Position numbers and translations under genes: made by a program. From positions 310,001-374,000 of the forward strand of contig CAVPJX010000002.1 of NCBI GenBank assembly GCA_963705545.1: a stretch of DNA of 64,000 nucleotides, read 5' to 3'. Positions within the stretch are counted from its first letter, which is position 1. Each line of letters starts with the position of its first letter. Positions 15,802-24,750 of this stretch are shown one piece after another. The stretch is from DATBLY01 sp963705545. Lineage in GTDB: Bacteria > Actinomycetota > UBA4738 > HRBIN12. The notes beneath the pieces were generated by a model that saw only the letters and a program-made list of their open reading frames with translations, had not been told where the DNA came from and ran no database searches.

Positions 15802-16704
15802 GTGTCGGCGGTGACGACGGGCCGGCCCAGGACGTCGATCGTCCGTCGCATCTCCACGTTCCTGCATCGGCACGGCAGGACACGGCTCGGGCTGCTACTC
15901 GGAGGCCCGCTGCTGTGGTTCCTCGTGATCTACATCGGGTCGCTCGTGATCCTGTTCCTGTCCGGGTTCTGGCGCCTGGACGTCTTCACGAGCGAGGTCG
16001 TCAAGGAGTGGGGACTCCAGAACTTCCGGACGCTCCTGGACGATCCCGTCTACCGCACGATCACGATCCGGACGATCGCGCTCGCACTGGCCGTGACGGC
16101 CGCGGACGTGATCCTCGCGTTCCCCCTCGCCTACTACGCCGCGCGCCTCGCGACACCTCGCCGACGCAACGCGATCCTCGTGGCGGTGATCATCCCCCTC
16201 TGGGCGAACTACCTCGTGAGGGTGTTCGCGTGGAAGCTGATCCTGTCGCCGGGAGGGTTCCTGAACTGGATCGTCGAGACCCTGGGCATCGGGTCCCTGC
16301 AGCTCGGGAACTCGAACTGGGCGATCTGGATCACGTTCACGTACCTCTGGCTGCCGTTCGTCCTGCTGCCGATCTACGGGGCGCTGGAACGCGTGCCGTC
16401 CTCCTACCTCGAGGCCTCCGGGGATCTCGGCGCGAAGGGCTGGCTCACGTTCCGTCGTGTCGTGTTCCCGTTGATCGTGCCGGGCATCGTCGCGGGCTCG
16501 ATCTTCTCGTTCTCCCTCACGCTCGGGGACTACATCGTGCCGAGCCTCGCGGGGAACACGAAGTTCATCGGCAACGTGATCTACGACAACGTCGGCGTGG
16601 CGAACAACGTGCCGTTCGCCGCGGCATACGCGCTCGTGCCGGTCGCGATCATGATCGTGTACCTGCTGGTCGCCAAGCGCATGGGCGCGTTCGAGGCGCT
16701 GTAG
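15802..16704 (+). CDS. potB: Polyamine-type ABC importer, permease 1 (copy 1)
   Basis: A 300-residue inner-membrane protein with about six hydrophobic segments and the EAA loop EASGDLGAKGWLTFRRVVFP that docks on the ATPase. Motifs such as IIPLWANYLVRVFAWKLIL and LGDYIVPSLAG fit PotB. Start GTG 15802 lies after GGGGGG. The stop is two bases before the ATG of potC. Confidence 0.9.
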   Translation: MSAVTTGRPRTSIVRRISTFLHRHGRTRLGLLLGGPLLWFLVIYIGSLVILFLSGFWRLDVFTSEVVKEWGLQNFRTLLDDPVYRTITIRTIALALAVTAADVILAFPLAYYAARLATPRRRNAILVAVIIPLWANYLVRVFAWKLILSPGGFLNWIVETLGIGSLQLGNSNWAIWITFTYLWLPFVLLPIYGALERVPSSYLEASGDLGAKGWLTFRRVVFPLIVPGIVAGSIFSFSLTLGDYIVPSLAGNTKFIGNVIYDNVGVANNVPFAAAYALVPVAIMIVYLLVAKRMGAFEAL

Positions 16705-16706
16705 CG

Positions 16707-17558
16707 ATGGAATCCCGATTCGCGCGCTTCCTGATCCGCTTCGGAGCGATCTTCGCGATGCTGTTCCTCTACCTGCCGCTCGTGATCGTGGTCCTGTACG
16801 CGTTCAACAACAGCGTCGGTCAGAAGTGGCCGATCACGAGCTTCACCACGAAGTACTTCGGGCTCGCCTGGCGCAGCGAGGACCTGCGCACCTCGATCGT
16901 GAACTCGCTGCAGATCGCGACGGTCGCGACGATCCTCGCCCTGCTCCTCGGGAGCGCCGCGGCCTTCGCCGTGCACCGCTACCGGTTCTTCGGCCGCAAC
17001 GCGATGTCCCTGCTGCTGGTGCTGCCGATCGCGCTGCCCGGCATCGTCACGGCGATCGCGCTCCTGTCGTCGTTCACGAACTTCGGCGTCACGATCGGTC
17101 TGTTCACCACGATGGTCGGGCACGCGACCTTCTGCATCGTCGTCGTCTACAACAACGTGATCGCGCGGCTGCGGCGGACGCCCGGGTCGTTCGTCGAGGC
17201 GTCGATGGATCTGGGAGCCGACGGCTGGCAGACGTTCCGCCACGTGACGTTCCCCGCGATCCGCACCGCCCTGATCGCTGGGGCGCTGCTGGCGTTCGCC
17301 CTGTCGTTCGACGAGATCATCGTGACGAACTTCCTCGTGGGCGCCGAGACGACCGTGCCGAAGTTCATCTTCAACAACCTGCGGCAGCCGCGGAACCGCC
17401 CGATCGTCAACGTGGTCGCCGTGGTGGCGATGCTGATCATGCTGATCCCGGTGATCATCGCGCAGCGCCTGGCGGGCGGGGCCCAGGCGGTCGGGACCTC
17501 GGGACGTCGGAAGGACCGGACGATCGCGGTCGAGCCGCTCGAGGGCGCGGAACCTTGA
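16707..17558 (+). CDS. potC: Polyamine-type ABC importer, permease 2 (copy 1)
   Basis: A 283-residue inner-membrane protein with about six hydrophobic segments and the EAA loop EASMDLGADGWQTFRHVTFP. SFDEIIVTNFLVG near the last helices is the usual PotC pattern. The C-terminal 30 residues are a charged tail. It converges with bpa, 25 bases separating the two stops once the bpa frameshift is corrected. Confidence 0.9.
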   Translation: MESRFARFLIRFGAIFAMLFLYLPLVIVVLYAFNNSVGQKWPITSFTTKYFGLAWRSEDLRTSIVNSLQIATVATILALLLGSAAAFAVHRYRFFGRNAMSLLLVLPIALPGIVTAIALLSSFTNFGVTIGLFTTMVGHATFCIVVVYNNVIARLRRTPGSFVEASMDLGADGWQTFRHVTFPAIRTALIAGALLAFALSFDEIIVTNFLVGAETTVPKFIFNNLRQPRNRPIVNVVAVVAMLIMLIPVIIAQRLAGGAQAVGTSGRRKDRTIAVEPLEGAEP

Positions 17559-17583
17559 GCGAGGACGCCGGCCGCCGGCCGGG

Positions 17584-18074
17584 CTACAGGTACTGGCCGG
17601 CGCGCGGGGGCCGTCGGGCTGCCCGGGTCCCTCCGGGTTCTGCGCCATCAACCCGCGCCGACGGAGCTCCTCGAACTGCGCCCGCGCGGCGGCCTGCTGG
17701 GCGAACATCGCCGCCTGGATGCCGTGGAACAGCCCCTCGAGCCACCCCACCAGCTGTGCCTGCGCGATCCGGATCTCGGACTCGCTCGGCACCTCGCCGA
17801 CCGGCGGCGCGAGGCTCGCGAGCTCCTCGCGGAGGTCGTCCGAGACCGACTCGCCCAGCTCCCCGACGGCGCGCTGGTAGATCTCCGCGAGCCGCTTGCG
17901 GCCGGCCTCGTCGAGCGTGGCCTGGCGCGTCTCGTCCAACAGCTCGCGCACCATGCTGGCGATCCGCAGGAGCTTCGCCGGCTCGGTGATCATCTCGCCG
18001 GACGGCGCCGCCGGGGCCGGCGAACCCGGCGTGTCGACGACCTCGACGGGCGGGGTCTCGGGCGTCTGGCTCAT
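17584..18074 (-). CDS. bpa: Bacterial proteasome activator Bpa/PafE, with a one-base frameshift near the C-terminus
   Basis: The protein matches the Bpa/PafE family (DUF2587): KLLRIASMVRELLDETRQA, the conserved core LVGWLEGLFHGIQ and a Gln/Ala-rich helix. These ring-forming proteins open the 20S proteasome in actinobacteria without ATP, and their C-terminal GQYL docks into the core particle. Here the uncorrected frame runs on and overlaps potC almost entirely. Adding one G to the five-G run at 17606-17610 (C on the coding strand) makes the protein end in PPRAGQYL followed by TAG at 17584-17586, about 163 residues. The conserved tail is thus present but one base out of frame. Confidence 0.88.
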
Positions 18075-18080
18075 CGCGTC

Positions 18081-18086
18081 AACCTA
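18081..18086 (-). promoter_or_regulatory. -10-like element for a leaderless bpa transcript
   Basis: On the minus strand TAGGTT is followed by six bases (GACGCG) and the bpa ATG at 18074. No ribosome site is present. Confidence 0.4.
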
Positions 18087-18100
18087 GCACCGACGATGGG

Positions 18101-19450
18101 CTACCCCACGGCGAGCTTGCGGATGAACAGGGCCTCGGCGAGCGCCGAACGCTCCAGGTCGCCCAGGTCGACGCTCTCGTTCACCGAGTGGATGTTCGAT
18201 CGCTCGTCCATCGCCCCGACGATCAGGACTGCGATGCCCGGGAACGTGTCCACGAGCATCGGCACGAGCGGGATCGAGCCGCCCGATCCGACCTCGAGCG
18301 GCTCGACGCCGTACGCCTCGGCGAGGGCCTCGTGGGCTGCCCGGAACGCCGCCGCGTCCGTGTCGATCAGATGCCCCTGCCCGGCCTCGAACCCGCCCGC
18401 TTGATCCTCGATCGTGACCTCGACACCCCAGGGCGTGTGCTCCCGGAGGTGCGCGATCAACCTCCGCCGGCCCTCGGCCGCGTCGTCGCCGGGTGCGAGG
18501 CGCAGGCTCACGCGCGCCCGTGCCACCGGCACGAGCTGGTTCGACGAGCCGTGGATCGCCGGGGCGTCGAGGCCCAGCACGGAAACGGCGGGCCCTGCCC
18601 ACACGCGGTCGGACAGCGTGCCCGACCCGATCGAGCGAACCCCCGGGCGGACCCCCGCCTCGTCCCGGAACTCGTCCTCGTCGAGCTGCGTTCCGGTCCA
18701 CGTGAACCGGCGGAGACCCTCGATCCGGACGTTCCCGTCGTCGTCGTGCAGCGAGGCGATGATCCGCGCGAGGGCCGTGATCGCGTCGGGGATCGGACCG
18801 CCGTAGCTGCCGCTGTGCTGGGCCTGGTCGAGGACGCGTACCTCGACGACGCAGTCCGTCACGCCGCGCAGGCTCACGTCGATCGCGGGGATCCCGGTCC
18901 GGTGGTTCCCCCCGTCGGCGATCACGGCGACGTCGGCTCGTAGCAGATCCGCGTTGCCCTGCACGAGGTCGGGGAGGTGCTCGGTGGAGCACTCCTCCTC
19001 GCCTTCGATCACGATCTTGGCCGTGCACGGCATCGCACCCTCGGCCAGCAGGGCCCGGATCGCGGCCGCGTGGATCGCGATCCCACTCTTGTCGTCGGCG
19101 GCGCCCCGACCGAACATGCGCCCGTCCCGAACGACCGGCTCGAACGGCGGCGTGTCCCACTGCTCGAGCGGACCCTCCGGCTGCACGTCGTGATGCGCGT
19201 AGAGCAGGACCGTCGGCGCGCCGGCCGGACCGGCGACCTCGCCGAACACCGCCGGGTGGCCGCCCGGGAGCTCGAGCAGCCGGGCGTCGGCGACGCCGGC
19301 CTCGATCAGGACGTCGCGGGTGGCCTCGGCCGAGGCGCGGACGTCGGCCGGGTCGTACCCCGGATACCCGCGGGACGGGATCCGGACGAGCCGCTCGAGC
19401 GCGGCGATCGTCGTCGGCATGTCGGAGGCGATGCGTTCGCGGAGGTCCAT
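18101..19450 (-). CDS. M20 family metallopeptidase (dipeptidase type)
   Basis: A 449-residue di-zinc peptidase. Metal and catalytic residues are visible in YAHHDVQP, GAADDKSG, IEGEEECST and, in the C-terminal part, NIHSVNE. The lid domain lies around residues 195-340. M20 dipeptidases release amino acids from small peptides or N-acyl amino acids in the cytoplasm, and no signal peptide is seen. The gene is upstream of bpa on the same strand, only 15 bases from the bpa promoter element. Confidence 0.92.
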   Translation of the reverse strand: MDLRERIASDMPTTIAALERLVRIPSRGYPGYDPADVRASAEATRDVLIEAGVADARLLELPGGHPAVFGEVAGPAGAPTVLLYAHHDVQPEGPLEQWDTPPFEPVVRDGRMFGRGAADDKSGIAIHAAAIRALLAEGAMPCTAKIVIEGEEECSTEHLPDLVQGNADLLRADVAVIADGGNHRTGIPAIDVSLRGVTDCVVEVRVLDQAQHSGSYGGPIPDAITALARIIASLHDDDGNVRIEGLRRFTWTGTQLDEDEFRDEAGVRPGVRSIGSGTLSDRVWAGPAVSVLGLDAPAIHGSSNQLVPVARARVSLRLAPGDDAAEGRRRLIAHLREHTPWGVEVTIEDQAGGFEAGQGHLIDTDAAAFRAAHEALAEAYGVEPLEVGSGGSIPLVPMLVDTFPGIAVLIVGAMDERSNIHSVNESVDLGDLERSALAEALFIRKLAVG

Positions 19451-19458
19451 GGGGGCGA

Positions 19459-19464
19459 ACGATA
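19459..19464 (-). promoter_or_regulatory. -10-like element for a leaderless M20 peptidase transcript
   Basis: On the minus strand TATCGT is followed by eight bases and the ATG at 19450, without a ribosome site. Confidence 0.35.
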
Positions 19465-19494
19465 CCGCTCGGCCCGGCCCTCCGATCGGGCCGA

Positions 19495-20529
19495 TCAGGA
19501 CTGCGGCTCGCTCGCCATCCGCCAGTCGTAGGGGCTCACGAACGAGGTCACGGCCTGCGCGTAGTTCGAGCGCTCGAACGCGATCGGGTTGGCGACGTTG
19601 CGCTGGCTCATGCTCCCCTTCGCCTGCTCGACGGAGCGGTACTCGTGCTCCTCGAGCCAGCGCTCCACCCCGCCGAGCAGGTCCGCGAGGTAGTCGGGTC
19701 CGTTGCGCAGAAGTGTCGAGGCGACCATGACGGCGTCGGCCCCGACCAGCAGCATCTTGATCGCGTCCTCCGAGGTGTGCACGCCGGTCGTCGAGGCGAG
19801 CGACGCGTCCACGCGGTCACGGAGGATCGCGACCCACCGCAGGGGCAGCAGGAGCTCGGCCGCGGTGGAGAGATGGAGCGTCGGATCGACCGACATCGTC
19901 TCCAGGTCGATGTCGGGCTGCATGAAGCGGTTGAACAGGACCAGGCCGTCCGCGCCGGCCGACACGAGCCGACGGGCCAGGTGGCCGACGGAGCTGAAGA
20001 ACGGGCCGATCTTGACGGCGAGCGGGATCGTCACCTCGGCGCGCACGGCCTCCACGAGGCTCTCGTACCGGAACTCCACCGCCTCGCCCGGTTCGTCGGG
20101 ATCGGCGGCGATGAAGTAGATGTTCAGCTCGAGGGCGTCGGCCCCCGCCTCCTCGATCCGGCGCGCGTGGGCCACCCAACCGCCGAGCGAGATGCCGTTC
20201 AGGCTGCCGATCACCGGGATCTTGAGCTCCCGCTTCGTCGCCTCGATGTGCCGGAGGTACGCCTCGGGCCCCGTGTTGTAGTCCTCGAACTCCGGGAGGT
20301 AGGACAGCGCCTCCGCGTAGCACTCGGCGCCGACCTCGAGGGTGCCGTGCAGCTGCAGCTCGTCGTGCTCGATCTGCTCCTCGAACAACGAGGGCAGCAC
20401 GACGGCGCCCGCGCCCGCCTCCTCGAGGCGACGGAGCGTCTCGACCCGCTGACCGAGGGGCGAGGCCGAGGCCACCAGCGGGGAGCGGAGCTCGAGCCCC
20501 AGGTAGGTGCTTCGAAGGTCGACGCTCAT
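19495..20529 (-). CDS. Dihydroorotate dehydrogenase-like flavoprotein coupled to NifJ
   Basis: A 344-residue TIM-barrel protein of the DHODH-like group often annotated next to nifJ. Class 1-like elements are present (LRSPLVASASPLG, ALELNIY, GADGLVLFNRFMQPD, GADAVMVASTLLRNG). The segment that carries the catalytic Cys or Ser in true dihydroorotate dehydrogenases reads LNIYFIAAD here, so neither residue is there, and a real pyrD is elsewhere in the window. The ATG overlaps the nifJ stop (ATGA), implying a joint function with the pyruvate oxidoreductase, perhaps in electron transfer (inference). Confidence 0.8.
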   Translation of the reverse strand: MSVDLRSTYLGLELRSPLVASASPLGQRVETLRRLEEAGAGAVVLPSLFEEQIEHDELQLHGTLEVGAECYAEALSYLPEFEDYNTGPEAYLRHIEATKRELKIPVIGSLNGISLGGWVAHARRIEEAGADALELNIYFIAADPDEPGEAVEFRYESLVEAVRAEVTIPLAVKIGPFFSSVGHLARRLVSAGADGLVLFNRFMQPDIDLETMSVDPTLHLSTAAELLLPLRWVAILRDRVDASLASTTGVHTSEDAIKMLLVGADAVMVASTLLRNGPDYLADLLGGVERWLEEHEYRSVEQAKGSMSQRNVANPIAFERSNYAQAVTSFVSPYDWRMASEPQS

Positions 20530-23500
20530 GCTGGTTCCCCTTCCTCCTGCGCGGCGGCCGGAGCGGCCGCCGGTGCGTCGTCGGACGGGCTCGCGGGATC
20601 GCCCTCCTCGTGCGGGGCGGTCCGGTCGATCCCGGCCATCTGTTCGTACAGGTGCCAACGGGCGTCGACGTCCTCCTGCGCCTGCTCGAGCAGGCGCTCC
20701 GCGCGGAACGGGTCCGTGCGCTCGAGCATCGCGTAGCGGGCCTCCTTCAGCGCGAACTCCTTCAGGGGGACCGAGGGGCGCTTGCTGTCGAGCCGGAAGG
20801 GGTGCTCGCCGGCCGCGGTGAGCGACGGATCCACCCGATACAGCGGCCAGTACCCGCTCCTGACCGCCTCGATCTGGTGCGTCATCGCGGTCGACATGTC
20901 CACGCCGTGCGCGATGCAGTGGCTGTAGGCGATCACGAGGGACGGTCCGTGGTGGCGCTCGGCTTCCGCGAGCACCTTCACCGTGTGCGGCATGTCGGCT
21001 CCCATCGCGATCTGCCCGACGTACACGTCACCGTACGCGGACGCGATCATCCCGAGGTCCTTCTTGCCGCTCGGCTTGCCCGCGGCCGCGAACTTCGCGA
21101 CGGCGCCGCGCGGCGTGGCCTTGGATGCCTGCCCACCGGTGTTCGAATACACCTCCGTGTCGAGGACCAGGACGTTCACGTCACGGCCCGACGCGAGCAC
21201 GTGATCGAGCCCGCCGAAGCCGATGTCGTAGGCCCACCCGTCGCCGCCCACGATCCACACGCTCGAGGGGACGAGGGCGTCCGCCACCGCCAGGAGGTCG
21301 CTCACCGTCGAGCCGTCGCTCCTGGCCAAGCGCGAGCGGAGCTCCTCGACCCGGAGGCGCTGCATGGCGATCGCGTCGTCGTCGCGGGCGTGCGCACCTC
21401 CCTGCAGGCCGTGGACGAGGTTGTCGCCGAGCTCCGGTTCGAGCTCGTCGAGCAGGTTGCAGGCGAGATCGAGCTGGGCGTCGAGCGCCAGCCGGAACCC
21501 CAGGCCGAACTCGGCGTTGTCCTCGAACAGGGAGTTGGACCAGGCCGGTCCGCGTCCATCGGCGTCCACCGCCCACGGGGTCGTCGGGAGGTTGCCTCCG
21601 AAGATCGACGAGCAGCCGGTGGCGTTCGCCACGAGCATCCGATCGCCGAACAGCTGCGTGAGCAGCTTCAGGTACGGCGTCTCCCCGCAACCGGAGCACG
21701 CCCCCGAGAACTCGAACAGCGGACGCACCTGCTGCGATCCCTTGACCGTGTCGATCCGCACGTCGGTCCGGTCGGGGTCGGGGATCGTGAGGAAGAAGTC
21801 GAAGGCGGCCCGCTCGGCGTCCAGGTGCTCGAGCTTGGGCAGCATGTCGATCGACTTGTGCTTCGCGACCTCCTTGCTCCGCGCCGGGCAGACGTCGACG
21901 CAGATCCCGCAGCCCGTGCAGTCGTCCGGCGCGACCTGGATCGTCATGCGGCGACCCGGCTGCTCGCGATCCTTCCACTCCTTGTCCTTGAAGCCGGCGG
22001 GTGCGCCGGCGAGCGCCTCCGGTTCGAACACCTTCATCCGGATCGCGGCGTGGGGGCAGACCAGCGCGCACTTCGCGCAGTCGATGCAGATCTCCGGATC
22101 CCAGATCGGGATCTCACGGGCGATGCTGCGCTTCTCCCAGCGGGCGGTGTCCGTGGGGAACGTTCCGTCCACGGGGAGGGCCGAGACCGGCAGCAGGTCC
22201 CCCTCACCGGCGATGATCCGTGCCGTCACCCGCTGCACGAACCCCGGGGCCTCCTCGGGGACGGGAGCGAGCAGGTGGAGGTCGCCGCTCGTCGCCTCGG
22301 GGACCTGGACCTCGTGCAGCGCCTCGAGCGCGCCGTCGACGGCGGCGAAGTTGCGCGCGAGGACGGTCTCTCCGCGTTTGCCGTAGGAGCGCACGATCGC
22401 ATCCTTGATCGCCGCGATCGCCTCCGGCACGGGCAGGATGTCGGCCAGCGCGAAGAAGCAGGTCTGCAGCACCGTGTTCACGCGGTTGCCGAGGCCGGCC
22501 TCCGTGGCCACGCGGTAGCCGTCGACGACGAAGAAGCGGAGCTCGCGGTCGATGATCTGCCGCTGGACCTCGACGGGGAGGCGTTCCCAGACCTCGTCGG
22601 GCCCGAAGGGGCTGTTCAGCAGGAACGTCGCCCCTCGATCCGCGACGCCGAGCACGTCGGCGCGTTCGAGGTGCTCCCACTGATGGCACGCGACGAAGCT
22701 CGCCCGCCGGATCAGGTACGTCGAGCCGATCGGGTGCGGCCCGAACCGCAGGTGCGAGATCGTCGTCGAACCGGCCTTCTTCGAATCGAAGACGAAGTAG
22801 CCCTGGGCGTACAGGTCCGTCCGCTCGCCGATGATCCGGATCGAGTTCCGGTTCGCGCTGACGGTGCCGTCGCTGCCGAGGCCGAAGAACACGGCTCGGA
22901 CGACATCGTCGGGTTCGGTATCGAAGTCCGGGTCGACCGCGAGGCTCAGCCCCCCAACGTCGTCGACGATCCCGACCGTGAAGTGTGGCCGCGGATCCGT
23001 CCGCTCGAGCTCGGCGAACACGGCTGCCGCCATCGCGGGCGTGAACTCTTTCGACGCGAGGCCGTATCGGCCGCCGATCACGCGCGGCCCTCCGTCGACG
23101 AACGTGGCTCGCCCTTCGGCCACCTCCTCGGCGAGGGCGGTCACGACGTCTTGATAGAGCGGCTCCCCGAGCGCGCCGGGCTCCTTCGTCCGGTCGAGCA
23201 CCGCGATCGCCCGGGTCGTGACGGGGAGCGACGCCACCAGGGCCTCGGCCGAGAACGGACGGAACAGGCGCACCTTGACGACGCCGACGCGCTCGCCCCG
23301 TCCGGCGAGCGCGTCGGCCGCCTCCTCCGCCGCTCCGCAGCCCGAGCCCATCAGGACGACGACCCGCTCGGCCTCCGGATGTCCGACGTAGTCGAAGAGC
23401 CGGTAGCCGCGTCCGGTCCGCGCGGCGAGCCGGTCCATCGCCGATTGGACCGCGTCGGGTACGGACGCGTAGAACGGGTTCGCCGCCTCGCGCGCCTGGA

Positions 23501-24203
23501 AGAAGACGTCCGGGTTCTGCGCCGATCCGCGCAGGGACGGGTGCGCGGGGGAGAGGGCGCGACCTCGGTGGGCGTGCACGGCTGCGTCGTCGATCAACGA
23601 TCGGAGGTCCGCGTCGTCGAGCGGCTGGATCTTCGCCACCTCGTGCGACGTGCGGAACCCGTCGAAGAAGTGCAGGAACGGGACCCGCGTCTCGAGCGTG
23701 GCGGCGTGCGCCACGAGCGCGAGGTCTTGTGCCTCTTGGACCGAGGAGGAGCCGAGCATCGCGAAGCCCGTTGTCCGCGCCGCCATCACGTCCGAGTGGT
23801 CCCCGAAGATCGACAGGGCGTGGGTCGCGACCGCGCGTGCCGCGACGTGGATCACGAACGGGGTGAGCTCGCCCGCGATCTTGAACATGTTCGGCAGCAT
23901 CAGGAGCAGCCCCTGCGATGCCGTGAAGGTCGTGGCGAGCGACCCCGCCTGCAAGGCACCGTGAGCGGCACCGGCGGCCCCGCCCTCGCTCTGCATCTCG
24001 ATGACCTCGGGCACCGCGCCCCAGAGGTTCTCCCGCCCTCGGGCCGACCACGCGTCGGCGTGTTCGCCCATCACCGTGGCGGGGGTGATCGGGTAGATCG
24101 CGATCACCTCCGAGAGCTTGTGGGCGACGGCGGCTACGGCCTCGTTCGCGTCGATCATCGCGAACGGACGATGCACGGTGACGAGGCGTTCCTGCGTCTC
24201 CAC
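20526..24203 (-). CDS. nifJ: Pyruvate:ferredoxin/flavodoxin oxidoreductase, single-chain NifJ type
   Basis: A 1225-residue enzyme that oxidises pyruvate with CoA to acetyl-CoA and CO2 and passes electrons to ferredoxin or flavodoxin. Domains in order: pyrimidine-binding domain I (IYPITPATVMGEHAD, EGGAAGAAHGAL), domain II/III, two 4Fe-4S motifs near residues 700-720 (CIDCAKCALVCP) and 755-770 (CTGCGICVDVCP), a third cluster region (CSGCGETPY, about 834), and the TPP site (GGDGWAYDIGFGG, VYSNTGGQASKATPRG). Length matches full NifJ. It starts at GTG 24203 and is coupled to the DHODH-like gene. Such enzymes are usually oxygen-sensitive, so the host may be microaerophilic or use it for special conditions. 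Confidence 0.95.
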   Translation of the reverse strand: METQERLVTVHRPFAMIDANEAVAAVAHKLSEVIAIYPITPATVMGEHADAWSARGRENLWGAVPEVIEMQSEGGAAGAAHGALQAGSLATTFTASQGLLLMLPNMFKIAGELTPFVIHVAARAVATHALSIFGDHSDVMAARTTGFAMLGSSSVQEAQDLALVAHAATLETRVPFLHFFDGFRTSHEVAKIQPLDDADLRSLIDDAAVHAHRGRALSPAHPSLRGSAQNPDVFFQAREAANPFYASVPDAVQSAMDRLAARTGRGYRLFDYVGHPEAERVVVLMGSGCGAAEEAADALAGRGERVGVVKVRLFRPFSAEALVASLPVTTRAIAVLDRTKEPGALGEPLYQDVVTALAEEVAEGRATFVDGGPRVIGGRYGLASKEFTPAMAAAVFAELERTDPRPHFTVGIVDDVGGLSLAVDPDFDTEPDDVVRAVFFGLGSDGTVSANRNSIRIIGERTDLYAQGYFVFDSKKAGSTTISHLRFGPHPIGSTYLIRRASFVACHQWEHLERADVLGVADRGATFLLNSPFGPDEVWERLPVEVQRQIIDRELRFFVVDGYRVATEAGLGNRVNTVLQTCFFALADILPVPEAIAAIKDAIVRSYGKRGETVLARNFAAVDGALEALHEVQVPEATSGDLHLLAPVPEEAPGFVQRVTARIIAGEGDLLPVSALPVDGTFPTDTARWEKRSIAREIPIWDPEICIDCAKCALVCPHAAIRMKVFEPEALAGAPAGFKDKEWKDREQPGRRMTIQVAPDDCTGCGICVDVCPARSKEVAKHKSIDMLPKLEHLDAERAAFDFFLTIPDPDRTDVRIDTVKGSQQVRPLFEFSGACSGCGETPYLKLLTQLFGDRMLVANATGCSSIFGGNLPTTPWAVDADGRGPAWSNSLFEDNAEFGLGFRLALDAQLDLACNLLDELEPELGDNLVHGLQGGAHARDDDAIAMQRLRVEELRSRLARSDGSTVSDLLAVADALVPSSVWIVGGDGWAYDIGFGGLDHVLASGRDVNVLVLDTEVYSNTGGQASKATPRGAVAKFAAAGKPSGKKDLGMIASAYGDVYVGQIAMGADMPHTVKVLAEAERHHGPSLVIAYSHCIAHGVDMSTAMTHQIEAVRSGYWPLYRVDPSLTAAGEHPFRLDSKRPSVPLKEFALKEARYAMLERTDPFRAERLLEQAQEDVDARWHLYEQMAGIDRTAPHEEGDPASPSDDAPAAAPAAAQEEGEPA

Positions 24204-24333
24204 GCACGGATACTGCCCCCCCGCCGATCCGGCGCTCAGGGTCGAAGGTCCCGGGCGATGCGGGTCGATGCGTGCCCGGCACGGGGCCTCCGATGTCGGA
24301 TGCTCGGGTCGACGGTTCCGGGAGGCGATGACG

Positions 24334-24741
24334 ATGACGATCCAGGTTCGGTACGAGGGGGAGGACCGGTTCCAGATCCAGATCCGCTCGCATCGGGTGG
24401 TGGTCGATCAACCCGACACGGGCGACGCCGGAGCGACGCCGACGGAGCTGTTCGTCGCCTCGCTCGCGTCGTGCGCGGCGTTCTACGCCGAGCGGTTCCT
24501 CGTCCGGCACGCGGTGGATCCCACCGGCCTGGCGCTCTCGTGTTCGTACCGGATGGCCGAGGACCGGCCCGCCCGCGTCAGCGCGATCGAATTGTCCATG
24601 ACCCCCCCGCCCGGCTTCCCGCCCGAGCTGGAGCGGCGGCTCCGCGCCGTGGTGGAGCGTTGCACGGTGCACAACTCGATCGTCGCGCCGCCGATCGTCT
24701 CGCTGGAGCTGGCGGCGAGCCCCACCCCGGCCCTGGTCTGA
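24334..24741 (+). CDS. OsmC family protein
   Basis: A 135-residue OsmC/Ohr-fold protein. It has the first redox Cys in LASCAAFYAERFL and the second in VERCTVHNSI, the pair that reduces organic hydroperoxides in Ohr and OsmC proteins. TPTELFVASLASCA is the typical helix. ATG 24334 is preferred because GGAGG lies eight bases upstream; ATG 24328 in the same frame is too close. It is divergent from nifJ, which would fit a role in protecting oxygen-sensitive metabolism (inference). Confidence 0.85.
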   Translation: MTIQVRYEGEDRFQIQIRSHRVVVDQPDTGDAGATPTELFVASLASCAAFYAERFLVRHAVDPTGLALSCSYRMAEDRPARVSAIELSMTPPPGFPPELERRLRAVVERCTVHNSIVAPPIVSLELAASPTPALV

Positions 24742-24750
24742 AGGCGGGCC

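Noticed and set aside
16581..17583. Extension of the Bpa frame to 497 residues, overlapping potC
   Set aside because: The added 330 residues are antisense to potC and have no domain; a one-base correction gives the proper stop and the conserved GQYL end.
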